Translations under genes and position numbers: made by a program | In this document: piece after piece, positions 55,341 to 64,000 of the stretch | How positions within the stretch are numbered: the stretch's first letter is position 1 | How the letters are laid out: each line of letters opens with the position of its first letter | Notes under the pieces: generated by a model | Told to the model about the DNA's origin: nothing | Databases searched by the model: none | The model's input: only the letters and a program-made list of their open reading frames with translations | DNA from: Brevipalpus yothersi | Taxonomy: Eukaryota; Arthropoda; Arachnida; Trombidiformes; Tenuipalpidae | Reading direction: 5' to 3' | NCBI GenBank assembly: GCA_003956705.1 | Contig: QZCP01000446.1 | Span: 180,484-244,483 of the forward strand | DNA: 64,000 nt

Positions 55341-55590
55341 ATGACAAAACTGATAATCTTAATAAGTGAACGCCATAGTGTTCCTGATCTTTATGATTGG
55401 TTGTGATTATCTGGTGCATGTCATATGAGGCTGTATTGTGTTGAATTGCCCAAAATCGCGTTTCCGTTGAGCGTTAAAGGCATTATGATAATGGTAATAA
55501 TAATATAATTTTGACTGATAGAATAGGGTTGGAATATACATTCAAATGAGGGCGAAACAGTGAGCGGGTGGTTTTGTGTGAGAATAGCAT

Positions 55591-55592
<2 letters not shown>

Positions 55593-55653
<61 letters not shown>

Positions 55654-55661
55654 GAGAGACA

Positions 55662-55701
<40 letters not shown>
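55593..55701. repeat. (GA)n microsatellite with GACA interruptions
   Basis: About 109 bases, GA with several ACAGAC/GACAGA interruptions in its middle, within the engrailed intron. Confidence 0.95.
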
Positions 55702-57017
55702 TAGGAGGAAGAAAGTAAGAGAGATAGAAAACGAAAGAAGAGTAAGCATAAAATCAAGGGAGGGCCTAACAGAGGGCTCGATTTTTGGCCTGCCAAATCA
55801 TCTGTATAAAATCTGACAGATCAGATAGTGATCACCATTTGATTAGATAATCTAAAACCTCCAATATATACACATACGCGAGGTGGCATGACAAGATGAG
55901 CCATGAAAAGGGCACCCGAAGAGAAATAAAAGTGAATAAGATCATCTCTCTATTCAAATTTTTATCCTCTCTCTCTCTCTCCTTTTCTATTGTCACTGTC
56001 TCCAATGATGGGAAAACATGAGCAAACGAAAATAATGGGCCAGTGAGCGATGATATCGTTTAAGGCCACAGCAGAAAAGCGTCCCAACAAAGGGCAGCAT
56101 AGAGAGAGAGGTACCAGATAGAAGGAAGAGAGATGATATCCATGGAATATTAGCCATATAAAGCGAACCATTGCTCTTTTGTTGACCATTTTCATCTTCT
56201 TCCTATTCTAGCTGCATTCAATTCTCTAGCCATGTGTGTGTGTGCTTCATCTAAATTTTCAATCCACACGGGACATCATAGGGTGACGATGAGACTGAGA
56301 TAACTATTTTGTCCAAAATATACAGATATACATATACGTATATGGCTATATTCTCGCTCACCCCAAGTGAGAATAGGATGCGTCCATATAAGTTGCTACT
56401 CATTGTTACACACTATTGATACTCATGGAAAGAGAGGGAGAAAAAAAGAATAAGAAGAGTCTAGGGAAAGAATCTTTTATGTCTCTGTCCTTTCACCCGT
56501 CTCCTATGGTCTCCCATATTTTTGTTGCATTCATTCATCCGCTTATTCATTCATTCCAGCCATTCATTCATCTACATATATTTATATAAATGTGTATGTA
56601 TTCATTGGCCGAACCTTTGGCTACACACACACACACAGGACGATGACGATAATTCGGTGAACACATCGCAGAATACGTATTGAATGTGTTTTGCGTGTGT
56701 GTGATAGATGTCATTAGGAAAGAATAAGAAGAAGCAACAAGGTACCCCTGAAGAATGGTCCAGCTTGTCCTCTGTGTGTGTCCCCGAATGTTTTCTGTGT
56801 GTCCTATGTGTCCTGTGTGTATGGTGGATCGATTGGCAGGTATTAAGTCATAAGCTGCCGTAACGAAAGTACGTCACTATTTGCATGGATTTAAGGTTCA
56901 ATTGACAAAGAGAACAAACGAAAAGAAGATACATACAGATACATATATTCATACTTAGACTCAGAAAAGGATGGACATATGGGTTTTGAATAGTTCCATA
57001 CAAACATGAAAAAGTAG

Positions 57018-57023
<6 letters not shown>

Positions 57024-57084
<61 letters not shown>
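57024..57084. repeat. (GA)n microsatellite
   Basis: About 61 bases of perfect GA in the engrailed intron. Confidence 0.97.
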
Positions 57085-57088
<4 letters not shown>

Positions 57089-60000
57089 CATTTTCGATTG
57101 AGATCCAGCAAAAGGTGTACTCATAAAGGAAACGTTTTTCTGGCCAATTCAATTGAAGTCTGATTTTCAAATACCCTACTGTCCTGTCTCTCTCACACAC
57201 AGTGTGTGTGCATTTGTATATATGTACCTAGTCAAGATCCTTCCGTTCCTAAATAGAATAATAATGAGAAGAAGAAGAAGAAGAAATAATCCCATAGACA
57301 GGATCTTCCACTGCCATTTGTATCTCTGTCCTTCTTGTGTCAATGTGTGCCAGAGTCTGTGTACATATTGATTGGAAATCCGAGAGTAGGAAGAGAGAGA
57401 GATGGCTACAATTGAAATGCGGGAAAAGTGGGATGATCATTGTGGACAATATTCACACGGAATACAGGATACAATATGATGGTCCATCGTATGAATGACC
57501 TCCTCTATTTGACTGACGAGAGAGAGGGTTTTCACAACATTTGCATGAGATTTTCATTCACTCAATTCAACTTCTCTCTCTCTCTTATATGAATGTTCTA
57601 TGAAAGTCAAACTGATTACCTGATTTGTGGCTTTGGAGTGTTTACGAGCATACTTTATCTAGAGCATACCAATGTTATACACTTGGTAGTAGTAGTACCC
57701 ATTAACTTATCCATCTTGTAAAGTGTTTCGCTTTTAAGCGAACCCAGCAGAAGCGAAAAAAGAAGCGTCCCTCCATCCCGGGTAAGGGTGAAGGTGGTAA
57801 CGTCAAGTTCTCTACTTCGGCAAAACGTTTGACTTTTAATATTTATCCAGTAAACTTGACCGCCAACATTTTCACTCCTTCACTCGGACTATGTTGATGT
57901 ATGTGTATGTATGTGTGTGTGTATTCCTCAGGTAGGGTCCTTTTCGGTGGGACCCGCAAAATTTTTCTCTCTCCTTTCATGGCCCCTACAGCCCCCTCAA
58001 GCAATGATGTTTGTCTTTGTGGATTGGCAAAATTTTGCTTGTTGATACAAACTGGCCACTTTCTCAAGTTGCCTTCGGGGGCTCCTCGTTAAGAGAAAAA
58101 AAAGGTGGAAGTAGATTAAAATAACCAACCACTGGTCACATCATAAAACGAATGTCCAATAATGATCCTGCCGAAGGTGATGAGAATCCGCGTTTCGGGG
58201 GGGGGACTTACAAGTCCTGGCCGGAAAAAAAAGAAGGACACCAAAGTAGTGGTCAATTGGATCTGCTCATCGTTAAGTTTCCAATTGCCTTCTATTTCTT
58301 CCTCTTCTCCTGCACTTTCTCACACACACACAAATAAGATCTTTTAGTCAACGTATTCATCGGGTCTTGAGTAAAGTATTTCATCTACATTTTCGGGGCT
58401 ATCTTCTCTCATAGATTTCCGAGTATTATGACTTCTAAGAAGAGAAGATGAGCTTTCTCTCTCTCTCTCTCTCTTTCGGTCTTCTTTCTCCCAGCATTCT
58501 CTATCTCACTAACTGAAAATTGTTAAACAAGTCACTTCGTGTGTGGCCCTCTGGCCTAGGCGAGTGGCCCAGTCCTTATCTGTTCTCCCAAAACATGCTC
58601 CAAGCAACCGGTATACGCAGCAGGGCTACTATCTCTCTCTGTGTATCTCTCCCAACTGCCAAAAACCACCCCCAGGCCTCCCCACCCAAGGCTCTTTTTA
58701 CTCTCTCTCCCAACACTCGCTTACCTTCTCTCTCTCTCTTAATTTTTTTTTGGATAGACGTTTTACCTGTCCATTGATTTTACCTTCACCTTCTTCGTCT
58801 CTCTCTCTCTTTTTATTACTTTGCGTCTTTTGCTGCATTCAATTGAATTTGCCTTCATCAACTTCTTAATTATTATCATATTATTTCAATTTTGTCTCTT
58901 CATTTTGCTTCTACTTCTGCCACACAATCTATCCCAACTATCAATCCCAATTGGTGGCCAATCAACCGATAAATAGTGAAGCAGGATCTTGCGCCCACCA
59001 AAATCGATCCAGTGAGAAAGAGAGAGGAAGAGAGAGAGAGAAAGGTCCATCATAATATGGGCCTATATTATGGCCAATCAAAGATGAGGCCAAGCCATTG
59101 GACTTTTTCTCTATCACTTGAGTTCTTTTGACATTTGAAAAGAGTGATCATTACATTTTCCTTTCATTCTTCTCTTTTTCCTCTTCCCATTCGAGAATAC
59201 ACATTGGACATGAAACTAAATTACGATTGAACTGTGAAAAGAAACTGATTCTCCAGTTTTTTTGCCTCTCACTTTCTCTTCACCGTAAGATTTTCTCTAT
59301 CTAACCTCACAATTAGGTAGAGAATATTACATGCTTGTAAATACCTTGTGGCCAAGCAGCGAAGAAGCCTGATGAGAAAGAGAAAGAGAGAGAGAAGATC
59401 CTGAGAGATTTAGTGAGAGAGAATAAAGGGCCATCAAATAGGCGCTAATCATGGTTTGAAGCCACAGTTCATGTCACTTTTTTTCCCTACACTCTTCGCA
59501 CAGTTCCATTGGAACCATTAAATAGACAATAAAACCTTATCGGTGAAGAAAAGAATTTTTTTTGCTCATCTCACTTTTAGCACTATTACACCATCTCTTG
59601 ATGAGCCTCTCTCTCTCTTTTCCTACTCTATTCCCTACAATATCACTCAATAAAAGTGATTCTCTTATCCACTGGATAGCTGTTTGGCCATTTTATTGCT
59701 CCAACAAATCTTTCATTATTCAAGAAATTGAGCAAAAAAGCGCGAAACTATCAAATCTTTGAAACGGTGTAAATCTTATATGGGCTCCTTTTTATATTTT
59801 TCTAATTGATTCTCTCACATAGTTTGTGCACATAATTTCTCTACCAATTGAGGTGTTTTTGGAATCAATTTTTTTATCACCAAACAAATCAATTTTGTTG
59901 CCTGGATTCCATGGAAAATTGAGTGTGGGTATATCCTATCGCATATGGCTATTCGGGAGAGTTTTGCATTTTTTTCCTCTACTCTGTCCTCTGATTCAAT

Positions 60001-60427
60001 AATGAACCAATGCCTTTTGAGGTGTAAATGTCAGATTTCCACATGATGTATGATATTGAATGAAAAATATCGCTATTCCAAAAATTTTCGTCTTTTTCCC
60101 CTGGATTCCTTTCCTTCCATGATGCTTGTGTAAGCGTAGAAGAAAGAGAGTGAAGAGGAGAAAAAAGCGAAAAAATTCCAACTCAAAACGATTGAGCACC
60201 CGAGACTATCCCAAGAATGACATGAATAGCGATCAACAAACAATAACATTGAGCGTAAAGGTGACACCCAAACATCTATGGTGTCGCATTATTCAACAGA
60301 TAAACTCGAATCATTATCATCCAAGTGGAATGGATGAGGCTGAGAGTGAATCAGAGATGTTGAGGGATGCTGGATGCTGGATGATGCTGTGTGAGAGAAA
60401 AAGATGAAAAACGATGTCATAAATAGT

Positions 60428-60428
60428 G

Positions 60429-60466
<38 letters not shown>

Positions 60467-60478
60467 TCTCTCTCTCTT
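60428..60478. repeat. (CT)n microsatellite
   Basis: CT tract, perfect to about 60460 then mixed with TTTC. Confidence 0.93.
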
Positions 60479-61592
60479 CGCTCTGTCTTGCCGATTTGCT
60501 GACTCTATCTGAAGGCCTATTCTTTTTCCATTGATAAAAACTGTTATGAAAATGTTTACCCTAACGTAATGGTAAAATGATGTGCTTTCGCTCCAATACC
60601 TACAAAGTATTCATACTTGAAATTTTTTCCTCTCTCTCTACCCCATACAACATCATCTACTGTGAACATTCTTCTATGATTTCTCTTTCTCTCCATCCAC
60701 ATCTTCAGTGTTCACTTTCATTTTTCAGCGTGAGAGAGTGAATGAAGATGGAGAGAGGAAGATAGAGTGAGAGAGAGAGAAAAATATTATCAAGCATGAG
60801 GATGAGATCATCAATGAAAATTACGGACATTTTTTCGCCATCTCCAGGCTCATGAGCCTCTCTATTTTCCTTTTCTCTTACATCAGTGCCCATTTTGCAT
60901 GCTTCATGTTGCCTCCTATTATCTTCTTTATTGTTAGTTTGGTGTGTGTGATTCTTCTATGGGATCCAAGGTGATTCTCTTGGACCTGAGAGAGAGAAAA
61001 AAAATATCTCAAAATATTCATCTCTTTGCACTCAAAAGAGAAAAAAAAAGAGAGAAAGCTATTCAAATTATAGTAATAATAATCTTTCTTGAAAGTTCCA
61101 TGGTCAATTCAAGTGTACTTTCGATTGGCCACTGATGATGTGTGTAAGTAGGAAAAAGATAGACACTAGTTAAGTAAATGAAGAAGTAAATTCACAACAA
61201 TGATAAGTATTTGATCAGCGAATTCGGCTCTACTAGAGAGATAGAAAGAAATTTGATCAAGTACAGCGGTCACTCGAGATTATTTGGCTTTAAAAAAGGG
61301 TGCCTATTCAGATTGAGAGGAAAGACGGGTAAACAGCAAGTTTGTGGTCAAATATGATTAATTCTACCAATATTCTTATATGATATTTGAACAGCATGAT
61401 CATAAGAGGCTTGGATATTCTTGTTTTATTTTTCTTCTCTCTAGACTCTCTTCCTTTCAACAGCCCTCTGGATAGGCTCTATTCTCTCTCTCTCTCTCCC
61501 TGCCATACTCACTTAAACAAGAGAGTCATCATTATCAGTGCTTATTTCACCATTTTTCGTGTTTGCGTGAAACAATAACGATATTTGGTGAA

Positions 61593-61595
<3 letters not shown>

Positions 61596-61635
<40 letters not shown>
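61596..61635. repeat. (GA)n microsatellite
   Basis: About 40 bases of perfect GA. Confidence 0.95.
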
Positions 61636-61638
<3 letters not shown>

Positions 61639-63692
61639 CATATAGACCGAGTAGAGAAGAAAAAAGATTTAGAGATGGGAACACGTTGAAACAATTTCTC
61701 ACTCTTTTTTTTCTCTCTCTCTTTCTAACTGTCTCACACCATCATGTATATGATTAATATTCTGTCTTATCGAAACCATTTTTGCATAAATCATACTCCA
61801 ACAGGCAAACAGTAAAAGTGAGAAACAAAACTTTCTACATCGATACCGGTTTGATTGTTATAGTAGTAACGCTGTTCTCCAAAGCATATTGAACCGAATC
61901 TTCTCAGCACGCAATTCCTGTCCAGTTGGAATTCCCATCTCCATGTATCGTCTCATAATCGTCTTTGTGTGGACAAACACATCTCATATATGGATAGATT
62001 TTGGTTTGAGCTGACACTAAATCAGATTGAGGATAAGCCACCCTGGTGTAGCCATTCATTTAGAGAGAGAGAGAGATAAATTTGATACTTTCAAGCGTGA
62101 ATAAGATGCAAGTGTATTCATATTCATAATATGATTGAATGCAAAATGAATAGAGATGTCATAAGATGACCATTATCAGATGGATATACATTCCAACACA
62201 TATATTTATATATTCTTATTCAAGGTGAATATTATAAATGAGTTTGAACATTTTTTCCACTATGATTGGAACATCCATGCAAAACGAATTGCATTAGTGA
62301 AAAGAAGCAAGTGAAGTAAATATGGCCTGGAAGAAGATTCCTGAGAAAAAATTTTCTCTCTTGTTTTAAGAGTTTTGAATATTCATCAATCTATGTGTTG
62401 ATTGAAATTCATTTCTCTCCTCAGGTGAAGGAATATCTTCACTCCCACCTCACTTTCTGAACGAAAACTTTCTCATACTTAGATCATCAATTTATATTCA
62501 CCATGAGAAAGTTAATTCATATGCATGTATAAGGCTCATATTACCCTTTCTGTTACACCATGATATTGAAATTTTGCATGCAAATCATCCAAGTGAATGA
62601 ATTAGCTTAGGTCCAATCTTATTATCAGACATTCAAGGGAATACGAAATTGTACGCTGTAGTGAGAGCCTTTCAACACATGCAAAAATTGTCTTCTTGAA
62701 ATTGATCTGTATTACCGATTGTTGAGTATGAGCAAGGCAGCTTGTCGAAGATATTTTAATTGAGGCCATCAATTTGATCATCAGTATTTCGCACAATTCG
62801 GAATCTGGAATTGAAAGAAGGTAGAAATATTTGAAATTGTTCCAGTATATCATACCCATGGATAGGTTGAGAAAAAGGGTGTTCATGAAATGGAAAATAG
62901 TACCACCAAAACCCAGAGGATATTCTCCGCAATTGTGTAATTAGCCATATAGTAAATTAGTGGGACAAAGTTCCAGCTTACTCATTAGTGATGGCTGTAG
63001 TATTACAGTTTCTGAAAGACAGGAGCAAAAAAAAGACAATAAAGGAGAAACGGAAGTGAGAGTGATAATTAGCTAGATTCTCTTTTTTTGAGGTATATTA
63101 TTCATTCATACAGCTCTTCAAATCGAAAGATGAACACAATTTTCTGCACATATTTTTTTTAATCTTTTTTCATCAGTTTTTTCTTTCCACTTCTATTCAC
63201 AACACACAGTTTGTCTTCATTTTTTGCTCTGACAACTAAGTGACAGATGTAATCATAGCCCTTATACATATTCGTTGGGCTTTTCACCTTTTGGACCAAT
63301 GATGATAATGAATGAGTATTAATGTATTCAAAATTCATATCAGCCATCATGCTGGTGGTGAATGAATGCTCTTGAGCCCACTTTTCAAATGAATATGTAC
63401 ATCTAATCGATAGCCATAACCATTCTGAACCATTTACACACACACACATATACACTCACCCAGCACTTTCCCAATCATTAGAAAGAATTCATGATCTTTC
63501 TTTCTATCTCTCCTCTCAATTACAAGAAATCAGATATTCGAGTTGTGACGATAAAATTTGATTGGAGGAACCATGTTTCCTCTCTCTTTCTTTCTTCTTC
63601 TTCTTATGCTCCTTTCAGCAAACCAAAATTGGCCATCATATGGTTATTATGAGCTGTGAAACCTGATTTGACAGCAATTTAATTTAGTTTTT

Positions 63693-63694
<2 letters not shown>

Positions 63695-63742
<48 letters not shown>
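63695..63742. repeat. (CT)n microsatellite
   Basis: About 48 bases of perfect CT, 200 bases before the terminal GA tract. Confidence 0.96.
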
Positions 63743-63746
<4 letters not shown>

Positions 63747-63949
63747 CCCATCATCTCATCTTCATCTTTACTCACTCTTCCATCATCAATTGAGAAGCGA
63801 TGAAAAAAAAAGTTTTCTCTTCCATGAGAAGTGAGAAAAGCGAAGCAAAATGAGTGGAAGAAGAAGAAAAAGTCAAGATATGCTTTCAAAAGTAGTTGGA
63901 AAAAATGAAAAATATGAAAGAGCATGATGACTATCAAGATTATTCCAGT

Positions 63950-63951
<2 letters not shown>

Positions 63952-64000
<49 letters not shown>
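63952..64000. repeat. (GA)n microsatellite running off the window
   Basis: GA repeat from about 63952 to the last base; its full length is unknown. Confidence 0.96.

Larger units (their letters stand above)
54490..64000 (+). other. First intron of engrailed, open at the window end
   Basis: At least 9.5 kb without a homeobox or any other convincing exon on either strand. It contains many GA/CT microsatellites, CA/TG-rich patches (56615-56830, 57900-57930) and several G+C-richer stretches (57720-57835, 57940-58220, 58540-58730) that stand out from the AT-rich surroundings. In insects, introns and flanks of engrailed hold enhancers and Polycomb response elements with GAGA-factor sites. A similar role here is inference only. 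Confidence 0.65.

Noticed and set aside
1..64000. tRNA or rRNA genes
   Set aside because: I saw no segment with convincing cloverleaf box A and box B spacing or rRNA-like sequence, but a covariance-model scan was not possible.

Overview
This looks like a nuclear contig from an arthropod, most likely an acariform mite. The evidence is an AT-rich base composition, many short introns with GT..AG borders, an engrailed gene, an arthropod-type ABCH transporter and a cluster of ionotropic-receptor-like genes. Long (GA)n/(CT)n tracts are common, and one is broken by an assembly gap of 205 N. I infer mite rather than insect from general impression only; no sequence search was possible.

Layout. 223-5120 (+): the 3' two thirds of an ERG-type potassium channel gene (seizure/KCNH2-like). 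6599-32583 (+): a tandem array of short, intronless, divergent ionotropic receptor (IR/iGluR-like) genes. I count four intact copies (6599, 15420, 20435, 24629), one copy spoiled only by two homopolymer frameshifts (31281), one copy split by a 2.3 kb insertion (26680/29229), and at least five degenerate copies or fragments. The array grew by repeated duplication of gene-plus-spacer blocks. It carries two solo LTRs recognisable by target-site duplications and by empty sites in sister copies, a decayed Ty3/gypsy reverse transcriptase fragment, a mosaic pseudogene and a stray piece of the ERG channel gene.

33446-49938: ordinary single-copy genes. These are an SLC46-like transporter (+), a small single-pass membrane protein (-), an ABCH transporter (-), a senataxin/Sen1-like helicase (+), cyclin L (+) and uridine phosphorylase (-). 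The helicase and cyclin L genes share a related upstream block of about 220 bp with an AGATGGCG motif.

53721-54489 (+): the first coding exon of engrailed (EH1 plus the WVPAWVYCTRYSDRPSSG hexapeptide/EH3 region). The homeobox exon is not in the window, so the first intron is longer than 9.5 kb. The rest of the window is microsatellite-rich non-coding sequence, plausibly engrailed regulatory DNA.

How the parts relate: the IR-like array would encode candidate chemosensory membrane channels and is evolving by birth and death; the flanking genes are housekeeping or developmental. Subfamily letters used below (A to E, and P for the pseudogene-only group) are my own labels, based on sequence likeness within the window.
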